Assembly: GCA_027475525.1 (NCBI GenBank)
Contig: JAMWFC010000005.1
Location: forward strand, 1,302,001 to 1,366,000
Direction: 5' to 3'
Source of the DNA: Macrolepiota albuminosa
Taxonomy: Eukaryota; Basidiomycota; Agaricomycetes; Agaricales; Agaricaceae
DNA: 64,000 nt
Shown here piece after piece: positions 32,208 to 45,100 of this stretch. How positions within the stretch are numbered: position 1 is the stretch's first letter; every line of letters starts with the position of its first letter. The notes beneath the pieces were generated by a model. It did no database searches. It was not told the DNA's origin and saw only the letters and a list, made by a program, of their open reading frames with translations. The position numbers and the translations under genes were made by a program.

Positions 32208-33820
32208 TCATGTATTTAGTGCGTTCTTCCATTTAGTACCTCCCACCTCGCCCAATACACGCTCCACCTCACTTATCTCCAAATTCATTATCACCAGCCT
32301 GTCTCCTTCCGGTTTTCGTACAACTGCAGGACCGTCTTCGATCAGCAGCGCTCGGGAAGCAACCAGAGAGTCCAGAACTATTCTCAGCTCGGCGGGCGTT
32401 GGCTTTCGCATAGAATCAGAAGCCGATGGAAGAACATTCACGTAAACAAGATGTTGGTGCTGAACCTAAACACTTCAGTTGGACACATATTTAATGCATG
32501 TTTATGACTTCACTCACTTCTCCCCACCTAATTTCTTGCACACCTTCGCGCTTTATGCACTTTATCAATGAAGCGAGCATTATCCGCTCATGGAAACTAC
32601 AGTCGCGCAGGTACGCAGCTGTGGGGCTATTCTGCATCACCCGAATGACCTCCTTCACGTCAGGGGGCCGTGCCGTCCGGCGTTCCGGATGGACTAGTTC
32701 AACTGTACGCCTAGAAATGCCATGGTCAACAACAGGAGAGGCAAGGAAAATATATCAGACCTGCAGATATCAAGCACACGCCGTGCATCTCCACTTATAC
32801 CACTAACTTTCATGGCTGCCAATTTAATGGCGTCCGAGCTTATGGCTTCCTGTGAGTCATCACCTAGACCGTCCTTGACACTCTTTAGCCGCGCGTGAAC
32901 AATCTGTTGAAGTTGGACTGCGCTATATGGCGAAAAATTGATTCGTGTCATACCTAGAACTTCTAAGTTGGGTTTCATGAGTTGAAGCGAAATAGAGATG
33001 TACCAAGACGACTTCGAACTCTTCCGGTCATTACTCGTTCCGGAAGATCCATCGTATTGGCGACAGCAATCACAATTAGTCTACTAGCTGTAAGCGTCGG
33101 CCAGTTGAAAAAATTGTATACAACATCCTGTTTAGAAGTGATCAGTTGATCGAGTTCATCCATGAGAACTACGCTTTGCAATCCATGTCACTCTAGAGCA
33201 ATTGAACATAGAAGCTGCCGGTCTCACCATGCATGACTCTCGGGCCCCCGACTGCCACCACTAAAAAATCTCGTCAAGGCTTTCAAGCTCTCCTTCGAGC
33301 TGATACGTTTCCCCCTTTCACCCGACAAACCTGCCCAAAGCACATTGTACGCTGTAGATGGTTCAGGTATTCTGAGTCCATTGATTTCTACATAAGTAAA
33401 TGGATTCGTTTCCTACGACTAAGAAGTTAATCCACTTTCGAACAAGGCAAACATACAGCGGAACGTACACTGTTCTCCGCCATCCGCTTCAATTGGCGAA
33501 CGACTGCGTGGACGGTTGCAGTCTTACCTGTTCCTGGAACACCAGAAATATCTCCAAGACATGCATCAGGCGGTGAAGCAATGTTGATCTATTAAAGTAT
33601 GGTACTTACAAACACAGCCGCCGCTCCCTTCTTCCAGCAAATCTCCGACACAACGTAAAATTTTCTCAAATTCCTCTTCCCTACATGGGAGCGCATCAGG
33701 GCGACTACCAACGTGCAGAACCTGCATGGAACGGAGCCATGGATCGTCCGGAAGATGCAATCGGTCTTGTCCAGCAAAAGTCATAAAGGAATAAATAGCG
33801 AATTTGTTAAAGGTTCTCAA
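32208..33820 (-). CDS. ORC1: Origin recognition complex subunit 1, AAA+ and C-terminal part
   Basis: Exons (minus) about 33820-33610, 33551-33469, 33412-33228, 33173-33004, 32953-32761, 32710-32518 and 32465-32208 keep frame across GT-AG introns of 50-58 nt. Features: [28 protein letters not shown], Walker [17 protein letters not shown], Walker [13 protein letters not shown], sensor 1 [14 protein letters not shown], arginine region GRVRSRLG, and the winged-helix end ...[14 protein letters not shown]1 binds replication origins and loads MCM with Cdc6. The usual N-terminal BAH domain is not contiguous upstream; the 5' limit given is only the edge of the open frame. The ATPase part is intact. 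Confidence 0.9.
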
Positions 33821-33906
33821 TGCTTAAGCGCGTTTCCTGAGCGCAGCTTTAAAATGTGAAGTCGGAGGTAATAAGTAAAGCAAAGAAAGATAGCAACATT
33901 ATTCAC

Positions 33907-34037
33907 CTGACCTTCACGACGTCACCGACTAAGTAGCGTGACGGCATTGTGACCATATCACACCCTATGGTGTTGATAATTACAAACGGCCACGCACTAT
34001 CCAAAACTAAAGCACAAGAATCAACGTCTTCTGACCC
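33907..34037 (-). other. Candidate upstream exon, possibly of ORC1
   Basis: 131 nt open in one frame, bordered by a good acceptor (T-rich then GCAG) and a GTGAAT donor. The C-terminal part reads SRYLVGDVVKVR, reminiscent of the start of a BAH-type domain. Its phase does not join directly to the exon at 33820-33610, so at least one exon would be missing. Weak. Confidence 0.3.
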
Positions 34038-34040
34038 CTG

Positions 34041-37000
34041 CAAAAAAGGAAGCACTTGTTGACTGAATCAAATACCTTGAAATTATAGGCCACTCAGTCA
34101 GCAAAAAAAACTCTTTGTCCTAAAGTAGAAGTGCTTCTTCCAGATGCTCAACAACAGTCTATCTCATCGTAGCGGCGCACGGTGTGCGCCAATCCCTGAC
34201 TCATGAAACAATAATTAGTATAAAACAGTTGAAATTTATTAACAAATAAAATTTAAAAGCAATGCATTGTATTTTGTTCAGCTAGCATAAAAAAAGAGCA
34301 GCATGCTTTTCAGTCAGCTTCCATTGTAAAAGGTTGCAGAGCGTCTTCACTGTCAACCACAGTGTGTTTGATGTGATGAGATTATCTGAATTTTCTCACA
34401 AGAGAAACTTGTGAGATATGCAAGACAGTTGAAAAGGCACTGCTAATTGAAGTTGTGCTATCCTATTATTCAGCAACTAACATGCATTGTTAGGTAAAAA
34501 ATGATAAAAAAAAACATGCACCTGAGTTGCAGTTCTGGCAACAAGCAAAAGTTTATCTAAATAAACCAATAGAGCATTCTTGCATCACACTTTGACTGTG
34601 CAAAATATAACAGTAGCTTCCACTACCTTGTTTCAGAATTAGAGACAAGCTTTTTAAAAGTCACAATATTGTCATCTGTATGTGTGTAGGTATCATTAGA
34701 CAGAATTCAAGCAAGAGCACTTCTAAGTTCACTCGACTTCTGCTTGTCATTGAAAGATGGTATTGGTGTCAGGGGACTCCTCATTTCTTCCTTCTTTCAC
34801 TCCCTATTCCTTCACTCTTCTTTCATTCATTTCCTTACTTCTTCTATCATTCTCTCATTTTGCTGTTTCTATTCTCTCAACACTATTTGTTAGTACTATT
34901 CTCAGCCTTTGAGGTGCTCTGGTTCTTTAGCTATCATTCAGACAAGTGTGGGCCCTTCAGCACTGCTTCCAGACTGCTTATATAAGCTGGAGTTTGCCTT
35001 TCTGACTTCCAAAGTCCAGAGTTTTCCTGCCTTGTTTGCACAGTTGTTTGGTTAGTCAATTTTTGAGTTTTTAAGGTTTTGTTGTACTGTACAGTTGTTT
35101 CCCATGCTTCAGAGGCCCCAGAAGCGTCCAACCTGGCATAGGGAATCCCTAGACTTGTTCTCTTTGGATCTCCCTCTGCCAGGTGAGTAGTTATTATGAT
35201 ATTGTCAGTACATACTCTAATATACTTTGGATCTCCCTCTGCCAGCTGTGTGACTGAGCCACAGCCTCTAGAGGTTGCCCTTACAGTGAGGAGTTATTTT
35301 GATATTGTTACTATATACTTTAATATACTTTGGATCTCTTTCTGCTAGCTGTGTGACTGAGCTATAGCCTCTAGAAGTCACTCTTACAATATGTGAGAGT
35401 AGGCAAGATTAGGACCTCTTCACTAACAAAGAATTCATGCAGCTTGTGCTACTACTTGATTTAATTGATATTTACTTATATTTAATAGCTTCTTTATATG
35501 AATATACATAATTTTTTTTACTTTAGAGATAATTACAGTTTCAAAACCAACCAAGAGATTTTTCTGCTATAATAGCAGTAAAATATGCTTTAATAAAATC
35601 ATGTTCTAAAATTTGACTATTCTGAAATTCTATATAATAGCAACAAAGATGCTTTTTTATTTAAAATTAGAAGTTAATATTATTATTTATTAGCCCAATA
35701 AAAATATAATATATAGCAACTGAAACTCTCTTCAATAAAGCTGTAATCTAATGAATATAGTGGGAGAAAAATGCAATACACAGCTTAAAAATAAAACTTG
35801 TCATGCTATGATATGTCTGAAGTAATATGTAAAGACAACCTCTGAAGGCTACAGCTCAGTCACATAGCTGGCAAAGGAAGATCTAAAGCATCAAAGGGAA
35901 CCTAATAATGACTAAATAATTATAAATACTTATAATTATTTATTTTTAAATCTTGCAATAATAACTGTAATTCTATACTTACACATATTTTCTAACCAGT
36001 AGCTTTACTTAGCATATTACCTTCTTGACTATATATATGATAGCACTGAAGTGCTCTACAAAACTCAGAACCATCTTTGCAAAGCAACTATTAGACATAA
36101 GATAACTTTAGAGAACAACATATGGACTGTCAGAGGATTTCTGATATTTTCTCGCTTTTACTCTTTATTTCTTCCTTTTTTTTCATTTATTTTCTTTTTT
36201 CTTCTTTTATTCTTTAACTTTACTGCTTTTATTCTTTCAATACTATCTATTAATACTACTTTCAGTTTTTAAAGTGCTTTGGTTCTTTAGCTATTATTCA
36301 AACAAGTGTGGCCCCTTCAACACTGCATACAAACTGCTTATATAAGACAGAGTTTGCCTTTTTTAACCTTCAAAATTTAGAGTTTTCCTGCTTTATTTGT
36401 GCAATTGTTTATTTAGGCAATTTTTGACTTTTTTAATGTTTTATTTAAATTGAAAAGATTTAAAATGTTTATTTCAAAAAATAAGTAAGAATAAATGATA
36501 AATTATAACTATATTCTAATTTTAAAAGTAAACAAATAAACTTATAAAAAATATAAGAAGAATAATTTGCTTATAATTATAGTATAAAATATATAAATAG
36601 ATTTGAGCAAAAGTACAAAGCACAAATAAAGTATTTTATATGCAAAGACTGATAACAATAGCTTTAGCCATGCTTGAATAAATAGAATCAAATTTAAAAT
36701 AGCAAAAAAAAATGCAACTGCAAAGGTAAAATATAAAGAGTTTTTTTAAAAAAATTATTTTAAAGTTATAATATTAAAATTAATAAGCTATGATTTGTGT
36801 CTTTGGCATGAATTTTGTAGCTCATTGAAGGCTCTGCTTCTAAACCTCCTCCAACTAAGGCTCTATTCAAATCTCACTTTCAGTTAGGACTTCAAGTATA
36901 TATGTAGAACTTAGTGCTTAATTCTAGCCTCAACCTCAATTTGTTTGGTTAAGGCCTTAGTTTTCACAATTTAGTGCTTAATTCCAGTTTTTTTCAACTT

Positions 37001-38000
37001 AAAATATTATTGTTAAGCCAAATAGAAATTCTTTTTGAATTTTTCAGATTTTTTAACCATTTATAAATATCAAAAAAAAAAAAAACTAACAATCAGTGTA
37101 TCAGTAGCCTTTGAATTTTCTCTGATTTTTCAGTAATTTTTCTGGAATTTTTTCAGCATTTTCTACTAATATCTGCTGAAAAACAAAGCAATTGAATTTT
37201 TCTTGGAATTGTTGGATTTTTTGAGCATTTATAAATCTCAAAAAAACTAAAATCAGTGTATCAGTAACTTTTGAATTTCTTTTGAATTTCTTTTGATTTT
37301 TTGGTGATTTTTCTTCGATTTTTCTAGCATTTTATATCAATATTTACTGAAAACCAAACTAAAAAGGCAATTCTTTGTCAGCCTTAATCAGAACTGACTA
37401 ATCACATCATTTAAAAATTTAGATAAAAATATAATATTTTGAAAAATAAAAAGAAGCTAATCAACAATAGACTAGGCTGATTGAAATATAATTTAGAATA
37501 AAAAAGAGATAATAATAATCTATATAATATTCAATATTTAATGGAGGACATGCATATTCATTTAAGATGCAGAGACCAATACATGCAAATTTTATTAAAA
37601 AATAAACATAAAAAATAAAGAAAATTTATTTATTGCAAAGATGATAAGTTTTGAAGCTAAAGCTCAACAGAGCATGTGATGCACATGACTGCAGCAACTT
37701 TAGCAAAACAAAAACTTTTTGTTTGTGTGCAGAAAAGCAAAGCCAAACAATGCACATGATTGTAGCGACTTTGGCAGGACAAAAACTATTTGTCAAGATA
37801 TAATCCTCTTCTTGTTACTTATATAAGAGAGTCAGAGAAAGTTGTTGGTTCAAAATTTATTGCTTGCCATCCTAAGATCAAGTTAGGATGAGGCAGTAAA
37901 CTTAATTCAAAGTAGGCATGAGTATTCAACTTCATGACAGTTCACAACTATTTAACAATATATGTCACTTCAGGACATGCAGAGATTTCTGGAAAAACAT
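34041..38000. other. AT-rich decayed repeats, no gene
   Basis: No protein signal. Features: a direct repeat with a TATATAAG box (about 34913-35060 and 36271-36428), probably two old LTRs; three copies of CTTTGGATCTCCCTCTGCCAG (35158, 35226, 35328 region) and an inverted copy at about 35836-35892; a degenerate tandem repeat of about 185 bp (37015-37390); and another TATATAAG promoter-like site near 37820. Confidence 0.5.
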
Positions 38001-38968
38001 TGATGACACTTAAATTGAGCTATGTGCACTATCACTAGTACAGCTATTTAGTCAATATTGCTTTGGGCATGCTAAGTGTTTGAGAGAGTCTTAAACAGGT
38101 CTCAGAGAACATGCAAATAGATAGCAAGGGAAGTAGGTGGTTGAAGACATTTATGTAAGGCTTCAAATGTGGCAAGAAAGCACTAAGAGGCATGGAGAAG
38201 AAGTGCTAAGAGGCACTGAAAAGAAGTGCAAAGAGGTGCTAAGTATTAGCACCTAAAATGAGATAATAAAATAAAGAATTGTTTAATAAATCTAAGCACA
38301 ATCACCAAGCCATACATAGTTGCAAGGTGCTAAGAGGTCAGAAAGAGAGAAAAAGCTAAGGCAGAGTCTTCTTGCCAACACATTCAACTAAAAGAAAATC
38401 TGTAATGTGAGATGACCAAAATGGTGGGATACAATTCCTTACTGCCAAGTTGATGATATGCTACTAATAAAAAGTAGGTATTTATACTAAAAGAAGTTAG
38501 CTGTCACTAAGAGGCTAAACATCACCAAAGGGCAGTGAACTGATAAGAATATAAGTAGATATCATGAATTAAACTATATAATAAAAGATCTATAATCATG
38601 CTGTCTATCTAAGTCAGCAAGGTGCTAAGTGGTGTTAGGTGCTAAGATGAAACTCTCAGCTGGCCTGTCATAAAAATACTTTATCATTTTGGCCTGTAAG
38701 CACTGATTGACTGATGCTAACTGTACTGTGAAGTCATTGGATATAACTGTCAAGGGGCCTTGCCATTGGATGAGGTGTAGCAAGATGTCTAGTAGCACTA
38801 AGCATAGGTGATTCCATAAAAAGTGGTCTCAGACTACTAATTGGAGGCTCTAGCTGTGCAAAAATTAGCTCCTGAAGTGCTAGGATGTGCTGCTCTCAGT
38901 GGTACCAATGCACTAAGATGAGATACTTGAATTAGTGCTGTCTGCAGACATCTATAATGAGTGCTCAT
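38001..38968 (-). repeat. Decayed family-A LTR (copy A4, left)
   Basis: Starts TGATGACACTTAA and contains a segment near 38085-38115 parallel to the A2 LTR around 11353-11400. It is followed at about 38969 by a decayed polypurine-tract complement and the same CAACTGAAG...TTGACTG...CAGTCAC order as at 12235-12271. CG dinucleotides are mostly lost. Confidence 0.6.
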
Positions 38969-39159
38969 TATCTTCTTCCAACTGAAGTCTTGACTGTTTT
39001 CAGTCACTTCTCCAGAGGGCCACTAGTCTTGAGGTTGGCAATTGAACAAGTGGTTGTCAAGGTGAGGAATGAAGGTGCTAAGGTGTGCTAGATGTTGGAA
39101 ATGTCAGCAAGGTATAATAGACACTAAATTTGTCAGAAACCTGGCAGCCAGCATATAAA

Positions 39160-39164
39160 AAGAA
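39160..39164. repeat. Target-site duplication (left) of B1
   Basis: AAGAA, repeated at 50142-50146. Confidence 0.85.
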
Positions 39165-39959
39165 TGTCAGGTTCCGCTGAGTCGGGAGCTTTCCGGGAAA
39201 GCAGTCGCCCTTACAATGCGGACTTGACCTACGGATACTCGGGTGTCTGGAACTTCGGGGCTAGAACTCCGGGGTTCAAGACGTGGACAGGGAAATCCTG
39301 GGAGAGAGGACTTAGTTCGGGTGGGGATTGAGTCGTGAACCGGAGGTTCTAAGACAAGACCAAGTTAGTAAGTTAAAGTCGCGAAGTGCGTACCAGTCTT
39401 AAAGCACGCGATTATCCAAGTGTGCCAGTCAAGCGTGCCAGTCAATGCGTACCAGTCAAATAGAGGGCATACAACAATCCAAGTGATGCAAAGTAACAGT
39501 GTATGTAATATCAAGATTAGCGAATACAACAGGGAACTACGCTATAAGTACTACGGGACCGGGTCTCGGGGTTCCGGGGTGTCTGGGATGGGTTCTGGGA
39601 GTCATTGAGTAGTGGCAGGGACTGTATACCTGGATCGCGCGTGTGGAGCGTGCGATCAATTGGTGTGGAGGGGGTTGTGATGCGTGATGCATGAGGGACT
39701 GTATACCTGGATCGCGCGTGTGGAGCGTGCGATCAATTGGTGTGGAGGGGGTTGTGATGCGTGATGCATGATGGCCGGGAGCGAGTCAGTGATCCGATCG
39801 TTGATCGGGGCTGGTGGCGGCTGATGGCGGTCCTTGATGCGCGTGATGGCGGTGTCGGCGGTCGTGATGGCAGGGCGTGTCCTGTGGGGTCGGAGGGAGG
39901 GTCCTGGATGGTATTCCGGGGATGTCCCAGGGTGGGCCCAGAGGGGAGGGGTCGTGACA
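39165..39959 (-). repeat. B1 3' LTR (element sense)
   Basis: 795 bp as assembled, 718 bp once the 77-bp tandem duplication (39618-39694 / 39695-39771) is removed. Compared with the other LTR it has small indels and scattered transitions. Confidence 0.88.
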
Positions 39960-39971
39960 TCACCCTCCCTC
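39960..39971 (-). other. Polypurine tract of B1
   Basis: Minus strand GAGGGAGGGTGA abuts the 3' LTR. Confidence 0.7.
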
Positions 39972-40087
39972 AGCGCCGAGACCCTCCGAGGCGCGCGTAG
40001 CTGGTGGTTCGGACCGGGGTTCAACCGTGGAATCTGGCACCTGACTCGCCATATATCAAAAAAAAAATTTTACCGTCAAGTTCAAAC

Positions 40088-41812
40088 ATGTCGCGTACGC
40101 CAACCCATTCCCCGACGCCCCCCCAAACTAACGAGGTCGCACCCCTCATGGCCTGGGAGGCCCGGGATGCGCGGTACCGAGCGCGCCTGGACTGGGAGCG
40201 TGTGGCAGCTCTTGTGCGACAACGTGAGTGCTTCCCGCGCTGCCCGTTTGTCGTTACTAACCTTCCCTTTTCAGAACAACACATCATTACTGCCCCGGAG
40301 GCGGGTCCCAGCCGGCTCCCGGAGCCTGTCCCTGGTGCAGGTCCCGGGGGTCCTTCAGGTGCCAGTTGTCCCGTGCCCACTTTTGCGTGGATGACCGTGC
40401 GTCCCCCCCGTCCCCCTCCCCCTCCTTGCCCTAGACTGGTTGCCCCTCGTTTCCGTCGCTCTGGGATGGTGGTGAGGGCCATTTCTGAGGTCCTGGAGGC
40501 CCAGCGCGTTGAGTGGGCCAGCGCATCGCAGGAGGCCTTCGAGGGGGCGCTAGTGAGGCCCCAGGGCCTGCCTCCCCATGCCTGGTGTATCAGCAACAGG
40601 CCGGTAAGCAGCTTTGTACCTCTGGTCCCGTGGCTAATCCTTCCTAGTGTCTCCACTGTGCGCGTCGCTTGGTGATGTGCTTGTTTGAGGTCCCGTCCGC
40701 CTCGTCCCAGCGCGACACTTCCATGTGCGAGGCCTGTCACCTCAATCATGAGCAGTGTTCTGTTTTGGCCCTCTAGAGGGCATATTGCGTTTTGCGGGAG
40801 CAAGGTTGGCCGTTGGGGGGAATCACTCGGAGGATGGGGGTGGAGGAGAGGGATTGGGTCGTGGAGGCGGCGGCGGTTCAGGAGGAGGTGCCGGGGGAGG
40901 CCCCTGGGGGTGGGGTGGGAGGGCGGGGGTTTGTCCAGGTGGGCGGCTGAGGCCGGCCCGTGGTCTTGATCACACGCCGGGTGACCCAGTCCGGCGTCCC
41001 AGGGCAGGAGCAATTTGAGGGGTGCCCAGACAAGGGAAAACGGCGGGCATCGCCTAGCCCTTTCCCGGGGCCCTCCAAGAGGGTGCGCTTGCCCCTGGAG
41101 ACCTCATCTCCGGTCTCCCCCCCGCACCTATTCCCAGCAACATTCTCCCCCCTGTCTGGGGGACTCCAAGCTGGCAAAGTCGGGGCCCTGCAGGAGCGGG
41201 GGCAGGGGGGCCACGGGAAGGAGGCGAGGAAGGAGGCGGCAGCTGGGCAGGGTCTGGAGGAGGGCCAGGAGGTGATGATCCGGGACCTGGAGGAGGCCAG
41301 GGTCGCCCAGGGGGAAGCGGAAGCTGAGTTGGAGGCTCTGAGGGCGAGGCTTGGGCAAGGAGTGGGGTTCCCAGGGAGCGAGGGGTTGGCGGAGGCTCTG
41401 TGCCAGGACGTGGTGGTGGCCCGCATGGCCTCGTTAAGTGGGTTTTCTTCTTCTCAGACTTGGTCCCTTACTGACATTCCTAGGCTGGGCCTGAGAGCAC
41501 CGCTTGCTCTTGAACGGGGCGGCCGCAGCACTCGCGGCGCTGCAAGAGGGGCAGCGCCCTGAGGTGACGACCCCCGGAGTGGAGCGGGGCCTCGATTTGC
41601 TGGGGCGAGTGGTAGCGGCACACCGGGGGAAGAACATGCCTGCCCCCAGTTCCTGGTTCGAAAGAGTCCTGGACGAGGGTGAGGCTCTCCCGTCCTGGGA
41701 GCAGTTGGCGGAGGAAGTCTTGCAGGAGCACGGTCCGGAGGGAATGGGGGAGGCCTTCCAGGGCTGGCCGAGGAGGGGGGAGGGTGAGGGTAGTTCGGGG
41801 CCCCAGCTCTAG
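40088..41812 (+). pseudogene. Antisense accessory gene of family B, Zn2Cys6 protein (nonsense-mutated)
   Basis: Plus strand, starting 128 bp inside the LTR, opposite to gag-pol. Predicted exons are 40088-40223, 40275-40603, 40648-41437 and 41484-41812, with introns of 44-51 nt ending in AG. Exon 3 opens with C-x2-C-x6-C-x15-C-x2-C-x6-C (40648 to about 40758), the spacing of fungal binuclear zinc clusters. A Pro-rich segment precedes it; basic (KRRAS, SKRVRL) and Glu-rich coiled-coil parts follow (about 41200-41390). In-frame stops are at 40774-40776 (TAG), 40948-40950 (TGA) and 41492-41494 (TGA), at sites that could have been CAG, CGA and CGA. Position, splicing and cysteine cluster parallel the family-A accessory gene, though sequence similarity is slight. 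Confidence 0.65.
40906..40929 (+). other. G-quadruplex-type motif
   Basis: Five G runs of three to five separated by single bases. It lies on the sense strand of the accessory gene, so the RNA could also fold. Confidence 0.6.
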
Positions 41813-42141
41813 GAGCTCCCTTTTCTTGCTGTCGCCTGTTTCGGGGTCCGTAGTTGTAGTATAGTGTATTTCTATAAAAAATGTATATACTTGGTTGTCC
41901 CGAATCAGTGAGAAGTACGAGTAAGGGGGCGAAGAAACCAAACAAAACCGGAAGAATGTCTTGCCCAGACTCCGGGATATTACTACGAAAAGGTACTAAA
42001 AAAAAGGAGTAAGATCCAGAAAGGGAAGGTAGAAAGTATACATGGGAGTTGAATCCCTACTGAGCCCAGAGGCGGGAGTTACGCCCACTACTGCCGTCTG
42101 TGAGTCCTGCACCCGGGAAGGTCGTTTCCCAGGTGCCGTTG

Positions 42142-45100
42142 TTAAAAGTCCTGGAGTTTGTTGAGGGCGCCTTTGAGGTTTTGACGCAGTTCCCAAGTGT
42201 CGTCTTCTGGGCCGTATCCCTTCCACCGTACAAGGAAGTGGGGTCATCCATGAATGTTTCGGGAGTCGAGGATGTCTTCAACTTCGTAGTGGTACTCGTC
42301 CTCGACCTCGACCGGGGGAGGGGGCTCGGGGCATCGCTCGGGGAAGGGATCCGGGAGGTGTTGTTCCAGGAGGTGGACGTGGAATACCAGGTGCAGACCT
42401 TTTAGTCCTGGGGGAAGCTCGATCTTGTAGGCGTGAGATGAGACCTTCTTCAGTATTTTGAACGGGCCGAGGCGCTTGTGATTGAGTTTTGGGGAGGGCC
42501 AGCGGGTGCGGAGGTGTCGTCGATCTAACCATATCTTTGTCCCGGGGGTCCAGTCGGGGGTGTCTTCTCGTTTCCGGTCAGCGTATTTCATGTAGGCCTG
42601 GTTTGCGGTGTCGATCTCTTCCCAGAGAAACTTGTGAAGGGATTGGAGATCCTGGGCGACCTCGTGGGTGGCATGCGACGGGATGTCCCGGAGCGAGAGT
42701 GTCAGTCGGGGGTGGTATCCCTTGTTGGCAAAGAAGGGGGATACCCCAGTGGCAGAGTGCGGCGTGTTGTTGTAGGTGAACTCGGCCAGGAGGAGCTCGG
42801 CACGCCAGTCGTCCTGCAAGTAGTTGACGTACAGTCGGAGGTATTGTTCGAGAGACTGGTTGACCCTTTCGGTTTGGCTGTCGGTTTTGGGGTGGTAGGC
42901 GGTAGAGAGGTTAGTCTTTACTTCAAGTGCCTTACACAGGGAAGTCCAAAACTTGGACACGAAGAGAGGGCCACGGTCAGAGACGATGTCGTCCAGGAGT
43001 CCATGTTTGGCGAAGACGTGCTCGAGGAACAGCCGGGCGAAGTCCGGAGTGGTGTCTGTGGTGTGGCAGGGTAGGAAGATGCTCTGTTTGGTTAGCCTGC
43101 ACACAACGACGAGAATGGCATCGAACCCTTCAGAGTGGTGTGGCAGGGTAGGAAGATGCTCTGTTTGGTTAGCCTGCACACAACGACGAGAATGGCATCG
43201 AACCCTTCAGATTCTGGGAGTTCGACGATGTGGTCCAGGGATATGGAGGACCAGGGGCGTCGTCCGACTGGCAGGGGTTTCAGGAGTCCATATGGTCGGT
43301 GTCGGGGGACCTTGGCCCGGAGGCAGGGTTCACATGATCGAATGTAGCGGGTCACGTCCTTCTTCAACCCTGGCCAAAAGTAAGTCTGGGAGATCAGCTG
43401 GAGAGTCTTACGTATTCCAGGGTGTCCCCGGAGCTTGTGATCGTGGTGTTGATGGAGGACGTCGTAGCGGAGTCGGGCGTGATTTGGGATGTAGATGTGG
43501 CCATCCTGGAGGAGGAGTTTCTCGTCGGGGAACAGGGAGAAGACGGAGTCGTGGTCGGTCCTGTCAGGGGGGTTGTGGGGGTTGTGGTCAGTGAAGTACT
43601 TGTCCCAGGGGGCGCAGCGGATCTGGCTCAGGGTCCCTTCGTTGTTTAAGGTTAGTACGGCATTCAGATGTTCAGGAGAGATCACTACGCGATGATTGAA
43701 TGCATTGCGCCTCGAACGACTTCTTGGGATAGATGTCCGGATGATGGGTGAGGGCGTCGGGTTTAGCTCTGAGTCATCCCGGGCAGTACTGGATCGTGAA
43801 GTCGTATTCCGAGAGAACCTCGGACCATCGGGCCTGCCGTCGACTAAGTTGTTTGGTCATGGTGAAGTACTGCAGGTTGTTGTGATCCGAGTAGACCTGA
43901 ATCCGGTGCCGGGCTCCCTCGAGGTAGGCTCACCATTGCTTGAAGGCTTCGACGATGGCAAGGAGCTCCTTGTCGATCATGGACCGAGTGTAGAAGGCAA
44001 CTGGCCAGGGCTCCCCTCCATCAGGTTCCATCTGCGAGAGGATCCCGGCAATGGCGTAGTCGGAGGCGTCGCATTCCAGGATAATCGGGAGGGTCGGGTC
44101 GTAGTGCCGGAGTACGGGGGCGGTCGTGAAAGCCTCCTTGAGCAGGTTAAAGACACTCTGGCACTTACTGTCCCAGTTCCAGGCGACGTCCTTGCGTGTG
44201 AGCCGATTGAGGAGTTTCATGATGCCGGAGTAGTTATCTATGAACCTCCGGTAGAAATTAGCAAAACCCAGGAAGGACTGTACTTCCTTGACGTTCCGGG
44301 GCTGCGGCCAGTTGACGATGGCCTCGACCTTGTGGGGGTCCATACGAACACCATTCAGGGATACGATGACGCCAAGATACTCAACTTCTTCCGTATGGAA
44401 TGAACACTTCTCAGGCTTGGCATGGAGATTGTGCTCCCAGAGGCGTTTGAGGACTTGCCGGACATGCTTCTGGTGGTCCTCCGGTGAGTCGGAATAAATG
44501 AGGATGTTGTCCAGGTAGACGATCATGAAGACATTGCTCATGTCGTGGAAGATGTTGTTCATGAAGTATTGGAACGTGGTGGGGGAGTTAGTCATTCCGA
44601 AAGGCATCACAAGATACTCAAACAGACCATACCGCGTGCAGAACGCGGTCTTCCACTCGTGTCCCGGGGTGATGCGGACGTTGTTGTAACCGGAGCAGAG
44701 GTCGATCTTTGTGTAAACCTTGGCACTGCGGAGTCGATCGACCAGATTGCCAATGAGCGGGAGCGGGTAGCGGTTCTTCTTGGTGATCTTATTGAGTCCC
44801 TGGTAGTCGACACAGAGTCGGAGCAAGCCGTCCTTCTTCTTGGCGAATAGAACCGGGGCTCTGGCGGCGGAGGCGGAGGGTCGGATGAATCTCTTACCGA
44901 GCATTTTGTCGAGGTAGTCCTTGAGGGCCTGGAGTTCGACCTCCGACATGTTGTAGACCTTACCAAAAGGGGAGGTGGCTCCTTCCTCGACGTCAATGGT
45001 GTGATCATAGGGGCGGTGAGGGGGGATCTCCTTGGCGTCTCCTTCGGAGAATACGTCAGCGAACTCGTGATACTCTGGGGGAACTACTTCTCGGAGGATT

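Noticed and set aside
40021..41013. Long minus-strand frame opposite the family-B accessory gene
   Set aside because: Pro/Arg/His-rich shadow of GC-rich DNA; the plus strand has introns, cysteine cluster and codon structure.
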